In this document: positions 18,844 through 26,250 of the stretch, one piece after another
Position numbering within the stretch: position 1 is the stretch's first letter
Layout of the letters: each line of letters opens with the position of its first letter
DNA from: JBHENC01 sp051000345
GTDB lineage: Bacteria; Acidobacteriota; Blastocatellia; Pyrinomonadales; Pyrinomonadaceae
DNA: 55,893 bases
Direction: 5' to 3'
NCBI GenBank assembly: GCA_051000345.1
Contig: JBPCOJ010000094.1
Coordinates: forward strand, 1 to 55,893
Position numbers and translations under genes: made by a program
Notes under the pieces: model-generated
What the model saw: the letters and a program-made list of their open reading frames with translations, nothing else
What the model was told of the DNA's origin: nothing
Database searches by the model: none

Positions 18844-20184
18844 TTAACTTTCAGATTGTGTTGCGACGACAACGACAGGCACGGCGGGCTTCCCCTGCGG
18901 CAAATTCAAGAGGCGCAATCCGCGTCGCTGCGTCTTCAAATTGAAATCACGCGAGCGCCGGTTAATATTTGATAACGCAAAGGCGCTTGCCAGCACGCCG
19001 ACGCATCCGAAAACAATCATCAACGCTTTTCCATAGAACGTAAAATTTATGCCGGACGATAGGCGCGCGACGGTGCTGATGCCATGCCAGCCGTCAAGCG
19101 CCCGCACTACAAAAACCGCAAAAGCCGTCAGCACGATGTTCAAGAGCGCCGCCGGAATCAACCACTTCCAACCCAACTCCATCAATTGATCGTAACGATA
19201 ACGCGGCAGCGTCCAGCGCAGCCAGAAATACGTGTACAGCAACGCCGCCAACTTTGCCATGAACACAAACAAACTCACCACAACGTAAAGTAAATGAAGC
19301 CCGCGCGCTTCTGTTAATCCATAAACGAACGGGAAATACCACCCGCCCAAATAAACGCTCGTCGCCACACTCGCTATCACGACCATCGCCGCATACTCCG
19401 CCATAAAAAAGAGCGACCAGCGCATCCCCGAATACTCCGTGTGATAGCCCGCGACGAGTTCCGATTCCGCTTCCGGCAAATCGAACGGTGCGCGATTGTT
19501 CTCCGCAATCCCGCTAATCAGAAACAGCACAAAGCCGAGCGGCTGGTAAAACACGAACGGCACATGCCCCGCCGCCTGCGCTTCAACCATTCCCGACAAC
19601 GACAATGTGCGCGTGAAGATGAGCGCGCCGACGAGCGCTAACCCCATCGCCACCTCATACGAAATTATCTGCGCGCTCGAACGCAAGGCTCCGAGCAAAG
19701 CGTACTTTGAATTAGAAGACCAGCCCGCCAGCATCAACGCCAGCACATTGATGCTCGTGATCGACAACACGAACAATAGCCCGATGTTGATGTCCGTAAT
19801 CACGCCCCAATCCGGCGCAAACGGCACAACCGCGAGTACCAAGAAAGTCGCCACCACAGAAATGTACGGCGCAAACTTGAAGATCAAATGATCCGCCTGC
19901 TCCGGTTCAAGGTCTTCCTTCGTCAATAACTTTATCGCGTCCGCTACGGGCTGCAACAATCCCCAAGGCCCAACACGCATCGGCCCCAAACGCGCCTGCA
20001 TAAACGCCGCAATCTTTCGCTCCGCATACGTCGCATACAGCGCCCAGAACGCCACCGCCGACACCACCAACACAATCTGCGCAAACGGCCACACCACATA
20101 ATTAATCCACTCGCGGCTGAACCATTTCAGCAGCAAGTCTTTCAATAAATCCGGCGCGGCCAACAATGCAAATGATTCGATCAT
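18844..20184 (-). CDS. nuoH: NADH-quinone oxidoreductase subunit H, with C-terminal extension
   Basis: 446 residues, longer than the usual 320-350. Quinone-site markers are present: RLGPMRVGPWGLLQPVADAI (split about 67-87), NNRAPFDLPEAESELVAGYH and the Tyr-rich membrane helices after it. The extra length is an additional C-terminal helix (about 385-410) and a basic tail. nuoG, which normally precedes nuoH, is absent; allA lies three bases upstream instead. Confidence 0.95.
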   Translation of the reverse strand: MIESFALLAAPDLLKDLLLKWFSREWINYVVWPFAQIVLVVSAVAFWALYATYAERKIAAFMQARLGPMRVGPWGLLQPVADAIKLLTKEDLEPEQADHLIFKFAPYISVVATFLVLAVVPFAPDWGVITDINIGLLFVLSITSINVLALMLAGWSSNSKYALLGALRSSAQIISYEVAMGLALVGALIFTRTLSLSGMVEAQAAGHVPFVFYQPLGFVLFLISGIAENNRAPFDLPEAESELVAGYHTEYSGMRWSLFFMAEYAAMVVIASVATSVYLGGWYFPFVYGLTEARGLHLLYVVVSLFVFMAKLAALLYTYFWLRWTLPRYRYDQLMELGWKWLIPAALLNIVLTAFAVFVVRALDGWHGISTVARLSSGINFTFYGKALMIVFGCVGVLASAFALSNINRRSRDFNLKTQRRGLRLLNLPQGKPAVPVVVVATQSES

Positions 20185-20187
20185 CGC

Positions 20188-20643
20188 TTACAACTCGATC
20201 TCGAAACTGCACTCGCACATCGAGCGCAAATCAATCAGCTCGTAATCGTCATCCAGCGTCCCGCTTCTATCCACCACCAGAAACGACGCCCACTCCGCAA
20301 CAGGAAACGGCGGCGTATGCCAAGTTCCCCTGTGATACGCATACGGCAAACGCCCGTCCACAAAAAACGCCGCCACACTTTCCACGTCCGGCGCGCCCTT
20401 TTCATTCGGCGGCGCAACCGCAATCACACATTGCGACCCTGCGAGTGGCGAAAACACTTGCATCGTTTGCTTGTGCCGCGCCATAAACTCAAACGCAAAC
20501 GGCCTACGCTCCGCTGTCGTGCCTGTCAAACTCTGCGCCTGTCCCAGATCGACTTCCACTGCTCCGCGACTATCAATCAACACCCCGAACGGCGCAAAAC
20601 TCTCGCGCGTCATCGGCTGCACTTTAAGACGAATAACATTCAT
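20188..20643 (-). CDS. allA: Ureidoglycolate lyase (AllA) family protein
   Basis: 151 residues from the ATG at 20643 (MNVIRLKVQPM); a longer frame upstream has no family similarity. AllA splits ureidoglycolate to glyoxylate and urea in purine breakdown. Visible family features are FAPFGVLIDS (about 16-25), the mid-protein FSPLAGSQCVIAVAPP and YHRGTWHTPPFPV (a variant of NYHRNVWHHPLF). No other allantoin genes are nearby, so the substrate may differ. It sits between a toxin gene and nuoH. A divergent copy of its first 25 codons lies at 21410-21487. Confidence 0.83.
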   Translation of the reverse strand: MNVIRLKVQPMTRESFAPFGVLIDSRGAVEVDLGQAQSLTGTTAERRPFAFEFMARHKQTMQVFSPLAGSQCVIAVAPPNEKGAPDVESVAAFFVDGRLPYAYHRGTWHTPPFPVAEWASFLVVDRSGTLDDDYELIDLRSMCECSFEIEL

Positions 20644-20726
20644 AAGCGTTGTCAGAAACGACGTTGATACTTGAGAGGCATGCAATCAGGCAGTCGGCTG
20701 CAAAGACTTATCAGGCTCTTTTACAT

Positions 20727-21143
20727 TCACGCAAGTTGCGGCGCTTTCTTGAATCCTGCTTGAGCAAAATGCTTGTCGAAAGCAAAAGCCGTGTCAATTC
20801 GGAATTTCTTCATCACGACGAACGAGATGCAATCCGTCAGCGAATACTCTTTATCTCCGTGCTGCTGTAAATACTGCCAGCCCTCACGAAATAAATTCTC
20901 GTCTACATGCACAAACTGAACGGAAGGACTGCTCAATAATCTGTCTCCCACTTCGACGGCTTTAGCATGGTAACCGCGACAATTGAAGAACGTCACGACT
21001 TCATCAAAAACATACGAAGTGGTAACGAGCGGCGGAAGCGATTGGACAACGCTGCGCCAGTGCAGGGACGCCGCCCTGTGATTCTGGTCATTCGACAATT
21101 CCAGAGCCAACAAATAGCCTGTATCGAGAAAAACGGATTTCAT
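20727..21143 (-). CDS. PIN-domain toxin (VapC-like RNase)
   Basis: 138 residues. The four acidic PIN residues are visible: D7 in FLDTGYLL, E48 in FDEVV, D104 in LTDCISF and D123 in AFDKHF, a full RNase set. LDTGYLLAL at the start is typical. The start overlaps the end of the AbrB-type gene by four bases, the usual antitoxin-toxin coupling. It is cargo between allA and its 5' remnant. Confidence 0.9.
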   Translation of the reverse strand: MKSVFLDTGYLLALELSNDQNHRAASLHWRSVVQSLPPLVTTSYVFDEVVTFFNCRGYHAKAVEVGDRLLSSPSVQFVHVDENLFREGWQYLQQHGDKEYSLTDCISFVVMKKFRIDTAFAFDKHFAQAGFKKAPQLA

Positions 21144-21346
21144 CTGCCGTAGATGTAAGCATCGTGGTTTTCAGAAGCATCCTCAACCGAATCTGCAATC
21201 GGATGCGCGCCGAGTTCGAGAATAGGGTCGTCGGAGATCGGCACGACAACAATCGAGTTGCCTTCCTTCCGAATTTCCACTTCTTCAATTCCCTTCAGCA
21301 ACTTCTTGGGAATAACCACTCCCTCTTCGGTCACCTTTGTTTTCAT
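21140..21346 (-). CDS. AbrB/SpoVT-type antitoxin paired with the PIN toxin
   Basis: 68 residues from the ATG at 21346; GGTGGGG lies seven bases upstream of it, which favours this start over 21361. Residues 1-40 form a swapped-hairpin AbrB DNA-binding fold (KVTEEGVVIPKKLLKGI then VEIRKEGNSIVVVP). The acidic C-terminus (SVEDASENHDAY) would bind the toxin. Such antitoxins usually repress their own operon. Confidence 0.87.
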   Translation of the reverse strand: MKTKVTEEGVVIPKKLLKGIEEVEIRKEGNSIVVVPISDDPILELGAHPIADSVEDASENHDAYIYGR

Positions 21347-21409
21347 CACGTACCCCACCATCAGAATTTCTTTTGTGAATTATACCTTACGCATCGAAAA
21401 GCCATTTGC

Positions 21410-21422
21410 TCATCTATCAATC
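21410..21422 (-). repeat. 13-bp junction motif, copy 1
   Basis: TCATCTATCAATC on plus, reading GATTGATAGATGA (the codons for Ile-Asp-Arg-stop) on minus. It closes the allA remnant and precedes the AbrB/PIN cassette. Identical copies lie at 22370 and 23081. Confidence 0.85.
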
Positions 21423-21487
21423 AACCCAACGAACGGCGCGAAACTCTTGCGCGTCATCGGCTGCACTTTAAGACGAATAAGATTCAT
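21410..21487 (-). pseudogene. Remnant of allA 5' end
   Basis: 25 codons and a stop. It begins MNLIRLKVQPMTRKSFAPF, against MNVIRLKVQPMTRESFAPF in intact allA, and then ends LIDR-stop where allA continues LIDSRG. Its ATG overlaps the hydrolase stop as ATGA, so hydrolase and allA were probably once adjacent and coupled. The PIN/AbrB pair now separates this stub from intact allA. Confidence 0.85.
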
Positions 21488-22347
21488 AAGCTAGATGTGG
21501 TATGCGACTCTTTATTCGGCTTTTTTAATGAGTCACGGAATTTGCGTAAAGCGGTCTCGTATTTTTCGCCAGCGACTTCCAGAAGATCATTGTGTCCTGC
21601 CTTATCTATCCACAGGAACATTTTCGGTTCGCTGGCTTGTTGGTAAAGCCTTTCTCCGTGCCAGAAGGGTATCACTCCGTCGCTTTTTCCGTGAATCACA
21701 AGCACAGGACAATGCACATCTTTGAGTTTGTCTATGCTCTGAAATTTATCGAACGGAAAAAGCGGCACGCGTGTCACAACGCGAAAGGCTGTAATGAACG
21801 AACTCTCGATAATCAATCCCGCTAACGGTTTTCGAGAAGCGGGATCGACTGCCATCGCGCCGCCCAACGACCGTCCGTAAGCTATGATTCGTTCGGGAGC
21901 AACCCTTAGATTTCCCGTTACATAATCGTAAGCTGCGTCCACGTCCGCGTAAGCATTGCTTTCCGAAGGCGTGCCTGCGCTCGTGCCGTAGCCATTGTAG
22001 TCATAAGCAAAGACAGAGAAACCCAAATCTCTCAAATCCTTCAAAGCATTAAGGTCTGTACCCAAGTCTTCAGCGTTGCCGTGACTGTAAAGAATCGTGT
22101 AGGCCGCTTTGGGATTCGCCAGATAGATTGCAGAGATTGGCGAACCATTAGCAGTCTGTAATTTCAAAATTTGTTTTGTATCTTTGTAAGTTGCGTGCGG
22201 CTGCTGAAATATAATTTTGTCCGTAAAAAAGTAGCCGTAGATTCCGACACCGATGTAAACGAGCGCGATGACGAGAAGCGTGGAGCGCACAAGTCGTTTG
22301 AGCGTAAATTCGCCGACCAGCAAATGTTTCAGTCTTCGCTTATCCAC
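21484..22347 (-). CDS. Membrane-anchored alpha/beta hydrolase (BEM46/ABHD17-like)
   Basis: 287 residues. One N-terminal membrane helix at about 20-41, then an alpha/beta-hydrolase fold. Nucleophile Ser160 in GRSLGG, Asp223 in HGKSDGVIP and His252 in AGHNDLL form the triad; HGNAEDL (89-95) gives the oxyanion turn. The active site should face the periplasm if the N-terminus is inside. Substrate unknown; the family includes esterases and lipases. It is enclosed between the nuoD and allA remnants. Confidence 0.88.
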   Translation of the reverse strand: MDKRRLKHLLVGEFTLKRLVRSTLLVIALVYIGVGIYGYFFTDKIIFQQPHATYKDTKQILKLQTANGSPISAIYLANPKAAYTILYSHGNAEDLGTDLNALKDLRDLGFSVFAYDYNGYGTSAGTPSESNAYADVDAAYDYVTGNLRVAPERIIAYGRSLGGAMAVDPASRKPLAGLIIESSFITAFRVVTRVPLFPFDKFQSIDKLKDVHCPVLVIHGKSDGVIPFWHGERLYQQASEPKMFLWIDKAGHNDLLEVAGEKYETALRKFRDSLKKPNKESHTTSSL

Positions 22348-22369
22348 CGTTCGTCCTCAAGGGTTGGCT

Positions 22370-22382
22370 TCATCTATCAATC
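22370..22382 (-). repeat. 13-bp junction motif, copy 2
   Basis: TCATCTATCAATC on plus, 22 bases upstream of the hydrolase start. It forms the last codons of the nuoD remnant. Confidence 0.85.
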
Positions 22383-22434
22383 TCACCAAGCACGATGTTG
22401 AGTATGCCGACGATGCTCGTCACGGCGACAACGA
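22370..22434 (-). pseudogene. Remnant of nuoD 3' end
   Basis: On minus the frame reads VVAVTSIVGILNIVLGEIDR-stop, against VVAIIGTLDIVLGEIDR-stop at the end of intact nuoD (23081). By eye the DNA is roughly three quarters identical over 65 bases, so the copy is old or came from a related strain. It lies between the BrnT-like/CopG pair and the hydrolase. Confidence 0.8.
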
Positions 22435-22495
22435 AAATTTTACAAGTCGAGGCGCTAGAGTTACTCAGAACGGTTAGTTGCCCTCTCGCTTTTAG

Positions 22496-22753
22496 CTAGC
22501 TTGCAATTTTCTCTTTGAGCCATGAATTGACGAGCGATTCCTCTGATATTCGTTTTGATTTAGCGATCTCGCTAATCCTGCTGATTATCTCTTCGTCAAT
22601 AGCAACAAGATGAACACGTCTTTTGATGTCTACATCAAAGTGAGTCTCCGGCATCGCGGTCAGATATTCGCCCATATCCTGCGTATCGAAGAATTCCACA
22701 AGCTCATCGAGTGACTTTGAAGTGGGCAGCTTGCGCGCTTTATTTTCTGCCAT
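22496..22753 (-). CDS. CopG/BrnA-type antitoxin
   Basis: 85 residues. FFDTQDMGEYL (22-32) and the C-terminal ribbon-helix-helix (KRRVHLVAIDEEIISRISEIAKSKRISEESLVNSWL, in parts from about 45) fit the CopG antitoxin family. It starts inside the end of the toxin gene (14-base overlap), the toxin-first order of BrnTA modules. It should neutralise the toxin and autoregulate. Confidence 0.85.
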   Translation of the reverse strand: MAENKARKLPTSKSLDELVEFFDTQDMGEYLTAMPETHFDVDIKRRVHLVAIDEEIISRISEIAKSKRISEESLVNSWLKEKIAS

Positions 22754-23024
22754 ACATTTTCCTCTCTTTCCGCGCCATATCTTTGGCGCTTAATATCAAC
22801 GCATCGTTTGTCATCTTGTGTATAAACAGCACTGTCAGGTATCTGCCCGCATCGGTCTGTCCTAAAGCAAGATAGACATCTTCGTTTTCTCGCTCACCTT
22901 TTTCCACAAAGCGGAATTTCGGTTTGCCCGTTAGCGCGTCTTCAACTTCCTCAGGCGCAACATGATGTTTGACGGCGAGTTTGTCAACAATGTTTCTGAG
23001 CCAGATTATGCTCTCAATTCTCAT
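22740..23024 (-). CDS. BrnT-like RNase toxin
   Basis: 94 residues. The family pattern is visible though diverged: a start with aromatic and charged residues (IIWLRNIVDKLAVKHHVAPEEVEDAL), a central YLALGQTDAGRYLTVLFIH strand pair, and the ending ILSAKDMARKERKMY, close to the BrnT IISAR-A-RKER-Y end. BrnT is a RelE-like ribosome-independent RNase. The overlap with a CopG antitoxin supports this. It starts 57 bases after the nuoD stop. Confidence 0.8.
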   Translation of the reverse strand: MRIESIIWLRNIVDKLAVKHHVAPEEVEDALTGKPKFRFVEKGERENEDVYLALGQTDAGRYLTVLFIHKMTNDALILSAKDMARKERKMYGRK

Positions 23025-23080
23025 TAAGGTCTTTCCGTCCCAACCTCATTAACGAACCTTACCAGAAGACCACAACGCTC

Positions 23081-23093
23081 TCATCTATCAATC
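23081..23093 (-). repeat. 13-bp junction motif, copy 3 (end of nuoD)
   Basis: TCATCTATCAATC on plus. It encodes the last three residues and stop of intact nuoD and precedes the BrnT/CopG pair. Confidence 0.85.
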
Positions 23094-24214
23094 TCGCCGA
23101 GCACAATGTCGAGCGTGCCGATGATGGCGACCACGTCTGCGACGAGGTGGCCGAGGCACATTTGCCGTAGCGCCTGCAAGTTGATGAGCGAGGGCGGGCG
23201 CACGCGGCAGCGCAAGGGTTGCGACGTGCCGTCGGAAACGAGATAGCAGCCGATCTCGCCTTTCGGCCCTTCGATTGAATGATAGTAATCGCCTGCGGGC
23301 GGGCGAATAATCTTCGGCACTTTCGCGTTCACCGCGCCGTCCGGCATATTCCTTATCGCCTGCCCGATGATGCGACACGATTGTCGCATTTCTTCGAGCC
23401 GCACAAGGTAACGATCATACGTGTCGCCGTTATCGCCCACCGGAACATCGAAATCCATCAACGCGTAAGCAGCATACGGACGCGCCTTTCGCACATCCCA
23501 CGCGACACCGGAACCGCGAAGCGCAGGCCCCGACAGTCCAATCGCAATCGCGTCCTCCGCTGAAATCACGCCGATCCCGACGGTTCGCCCGAGCCAGATA
23601 CGATTCTCCGACAGCAGCGTTTCGTATTCCGCAAGCCGCTTCGGAAAGTTGCCGATGAACCGCAAAGCATCGTCCGCAAATCCTTCGTAAGCGTCCAAAG
23701 GCATTCCGCCGATGCGCCACGCATGACAGGTAAGGCGCGCGCCGAATTGCCGCTCGAACATCTTCAAAATCTCTTCGCGCTCGCGCAACGCCCACAGCAA
23801 AAGCGTCGTCGCGCCGATGTCCAGCCCGTGCGTCGCCAGCCACAATAAATGCGACGAGATGCGGTTGAGTTCCGCGAAGGCCGTGCGTATGTAATGAGCG
23901 CGCGCAGGGACTTGCAACCCCATCATCTGCTCGACGGTTTCGACCCAGACGAGGCCGTTCGACACGGCGGAAATATAATCGAGCCTGTCCCAGTACGGCG
24001 CGATCATCGGATACGTGCGATGCTCCGCAATCTTCTCCATCCCGCGATGCAAATAACCTATGTCGCAATCGAGATCGATCACCGTCTCTCCATCGAGCCG
24101 CAGGATAATGCGCAACACTCCGTGCGTGCTCGGATGCTGCGGCCCCATGTTGAGCACCATCTCCGGGCTGTCAAGCAGCGTGTCCCGCGTTGTCGCAATT
24201 TCTATCTGGTGCAT
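23081..24214 (-). CDS. nuoD: NADH-quinone oxidoreductase subunit D
   Basis: 377 residues, the 49-kDa subunit that lines the quinone cavity with NuoB. Family blocks: LNMGPQHPSTHGVLR (21-35) with the quinone-site His, PYWDRLDYISAV, RGSGVAWDVRKARPY, and the end GTLDIVLGEIDR. Length is slightly short of the Thermus protein (409). It is separate from nuoC (not fused), with the small Cys-rich gene between them. Its 3' end is the site where cargo begins. Confidence 0.96.
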   Translation of the reverse strand: MHQIEIATTRDTLLDSPEMVLNMGPQHPSTHGVLRIILRLDGETVIDLDCDIGYLHRGMEKIAEHRTYPMIAPYWDRLDYISAVSNGLVWVETVEQMMGLQVPARAHYIRTAFAELNRISSHLLWLATHGLDIGATTLLLWALREREEILKMFERQFGARLTCHAWRIGGMPLDAYEGFADDALRFIGNFPKRLAEYETLLSENRIWLGRTVGIGVISAEDAIAIGLSGPALRGSGVAWDVRKARPYAAYALMDFDVPVGDNGDTYDRYLVRLEEMRQSCRIIGQAIRNMPDGAVNAKVPKIIRPPAGDYYHSIEGPKGEIGCYLVSDGTSQPLRCRVRPPSLINLQALRQMCLGHLVADVVAIIGTLDIVLGEIDR

Positions 24215-24250
24215 AAGAGATTCGCTTAATATAACAACGAAGGTGAGAGA

Positions 24251-24463
24251 TTAAACTTGCTCCCACTTGTTCTTTTTCTCATTGAACTCGTATTCCAAAA
24301 CTTCCTTATCGCATTCGCTGCATGTATAAGTTTTGCTGAAAAATCCACGTGCATCAACGCATTGCCCGCAAATTACTTTGTGCTTCGCGCACTTATACAT
24401 GCCTCTGCCGCTTCTACCGCCGACGTTCTTACAAATGTTGCAATGGAAATCACTCTTAGCCAT
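24251..24463 (-). CDS. Small Cys-rich zinc-binding protein between nuoC and nuoD
   Basis: 70 residues. Cys8/Cys11, Cys25 with His28, Cys32/Cys35 and Cys48/Cys51 would hold two zinc ions in a cross-brace or paired ribbon. The C-terminus is charged (EKKNKWEQV). It lies on the same strand, 35 bases after nuoC and 36 before nuoD. I do not recognise the family. Position suggests an accessory or assembly role for the peripheral arm, but an unrelated insertion is possible. Confidence 0.75.
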   Translation of the reverse strand: MAKSDFHCNICKNVGGRSGRGMYKCAKHKVICGQCVDARGFFSKTYTCSECDKEVLEYEFNEKKNKWEQV

Positions 24464-24498
24464 TTATCGTTTCTCCTGTGAAGTAGGTTAGTCGAATT

Positions 24499-25464
24499 TC
24501 ATTTTCGGTTGAGCGGCATCACTTCACGCCCTGCACGGAAGATGTCGCGGACGCGGCGTTCTTCTTCGGATGAGAGAATCTCTAAGCCGTGGCTGCGCCG
24601 TTGTTCGAATTGCTCGCGCTGCACGTCCGTAAATTCCGGCAGATGCTTCGCCGTCCAATCGTTTTCCATAGACTGAAGCGGATAATCTTTGCGGAGCGGG
24701 TGGCCTTCCCAATCCGGCGGCAGCAATAAACGCCGCAAGTCAGGGTGATTCAAAAAGCGCACGCCGAACAAATCGAACACTTCGCGCTCCATCCAATTCG
24801 CGGCAGGCCAGACATTCGTCACGCTTTCGACTTCATCCGTTTCCGTTAAAGCGACTTTCAAACGCACGCGCTCGTTCGCCCCAATCGAATACAAATTGTA
24901 AACAAGCTCGAACGGCGCATCCGTGCGTTCAGTGAAATGCACGCACGTCATATCGGAAAGATAATCGAACGGCGTCGCGTGGTCTCGCTTGAGAAAATCG
25001 CAGACTCCATTGATATGCGCGCGTTCGACGCAAATCGAAAGTTGATGGATAAACTCGAAGGCTTCGATAATCGCGTCATTGAATTGCGCGCGCAATTTCT
25101 TGACGAGCGAATGTTCGGAAGCATCGACAGGCTTCGGCTCTTCTTCTTTCTTTTTAACAGGCGCTTTCGGAGTACCGGCGCTTGCTGCGGGCGAAGCTAT
25201 CGGCTCGCTCGATGCAAACGGCATGTCTGTGCTGCCGTGCGAACTTCCCGACGGAGCCTTGCCCGCGTGCGCGGCTCGATCTTCGGGCGATGAAGTGTTG
25301 GCGCTTGTGTCCGGCGCGGGCAAACTTCCCGCGTCCGTGCTTTCAAAACCGGGACTCGCGCTTTTGTCGTCCACGCGCGGCGTTCCATCATTTCCCTTGT
25401 TGTCCGGCTGCGATTTTCCATCAGCCGTCACATGTGTTTCGGGTGTTTTAGGTTCGTCGGCCAT
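24499..25464 (-). CDS. nuoC: NADH-quinone oxidoreductase subunit C with long disordered N-terminus
   Basis: 321 residues; normal NuoC is 150-220. Residues 1-115 are low-complexity (Ser, Pro, Ala, Asp, Thr, Lys) and probably disordered. The 30-kDa domain covers about 120-300: FDYLSDMTCVHF, YNLYSIGANERVRLKV, WPAANWMEREVFDLFGVRF and the end HPLRKDYPLQ. GAGG lies about ten bases before the ATG, so the long form seems to be made. nuoB lies more than 7 kb away beyond an opposite-strand block. Confidence 0.94.
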   Translation of the reverse strand: MADEPKTPETHVTADGKSQPDNKGNDGTPRVDDKSASPGFESTDAGSLPAPDTSANTSSPEDRAAHAGKAPSGSSHGSTDMPFASSEPIASPAASAGTPKAPVKKKEEEPKPVDASEHSLVKKLRAQFNDAIIEAFEFIHQLSICVERAHINGVCDFLKRDHATPFDYLSDMTCVHFTERTDAPFELVYNLYSIGANERVRLKVALTETDEVESVTNVWPAANWMEREVFDLFGVRFLNHPDLRRLLLPPDWEGHPLRKDYPLQSMENDWTAKHLPEFTDVQREQFEQRRSHGLEILSSEEERRVRDIFRAGREVMPLNRK

Positions 25465-25666
25465 TTTGAATAAGCCTCAAAGCAAGCGGCGGGAATTTGC
25501 GTTGTCCCGGAAAATAAAAACACTCCGCAACGGTTTCTCGCGCATCAAATATTACGCAGGCAAAAACGGAGTATAGCATGTGTTATGCGCAGCAGATGTT
25601 GTCTGTGCAATGAGGCATTCGCAGCTGTTGTGCAGCACTTTCGATGTTCGAGAGCCGCTACCAACC

Positions 25667-25696
25667 TTGACGATTCGCCTTTATTTAGTGTATTGT
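25667..25696 (+). promoter_or_regulatory. Possible promoter for rpmE
   Basis: TTGACG at 25667-25672, an 18-base spacer and TATTGT at 25691-25696, about 60 bases before the rpmE ATG. The match to the vegetative consensus is fair. A GGGG ribosome site lies just before the ATG. Confidence 0.4.
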
Positions 25697-25756
25697 GTGA
25701 TGTTTTTCAGTGGATAAGTTTGGCGTCTATACATAGGGACGAGAAAGTAGGGGAAC

Positions 25757-26020
25757 ATGAAACAGGAAATCCATCCAGAGTATCAAGACATTAACGTGCA
25801 GTGCGCGTGCGGCGAAACATTCACGACGCGTTCGACGCGCAAGACCGATCTGCAAGTGGAAATCTGCTCGGCGTGCCACCCGTTTTTTACGGGCAAACAG
25901 AAATTGGTAGACACCGCCGGGCGCGTTGATCGCTTCAACAAGCGTTACGCCAAGAAAACAGGCGCGGCGACAACGACGGAAACCGCAGCAACAACCGAAG
26001 CCGCCGCCACGACGCGATAA
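25757..26020 (+). CDS. rpmE: 50S ribosomal protein L31 (zinc form)
   Basis: 87 residues. Zinc ligands Cys16, Cys18, Cys37 and Cys40 (CACGETF, CSACHPFFTG) mark the C+ type. KLVDTAGRVDRF is typical of the C-terminal half. The last 17 residues are an unusual Thr/Ala/Glu tail (TTTETAATTEAAATTR). rpmE, a DUF1385 gene and prfA in this order is a known conserved neighbourhood. The 230 bases to the next gene hold only weak inverted repeats. Confidence 0.95.
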   Translation: MKQEIHPEYQDINVQCACGETFTTRSTRKTDLQVEICSACHPFFTGKQKLVDTAGRVDRFNKRYAKKTGAATTTETAATTEAAATTR

Positions 26021-26250
26021 CAGAGGCGCGCGTGGAATTGTCGCAGACACTGCGCGCGATGCTTTCGCTAATGCTAATGACAATTCAACAACACTAGCAA
26101 CGCTGCCAACACGAACGCCGATGCTTCTTCTGCTGCCGGTCGCACTTTTCTTTGCGTTAATATGCGCGAGCGACCAGCAATGCAAGCGTCGGCGTTTCTC
26201 TTTTCAATTCGTTCTTTCAACGAACCTTCATCGCAAAGGATTAAACCGAA

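Noticed and set aside
25727..26185. Minus-strand frame over rpmE
   Set aside because: Covers the L31 gene in antisense; no motif, and L31 is unmistakable.
26021..26250. Terminator between rpmE and the DUF1385 gene
   Set aside because: Only a 7-8 bp stem with a loop of about 70 bases near 26114-26196; too weak to call.
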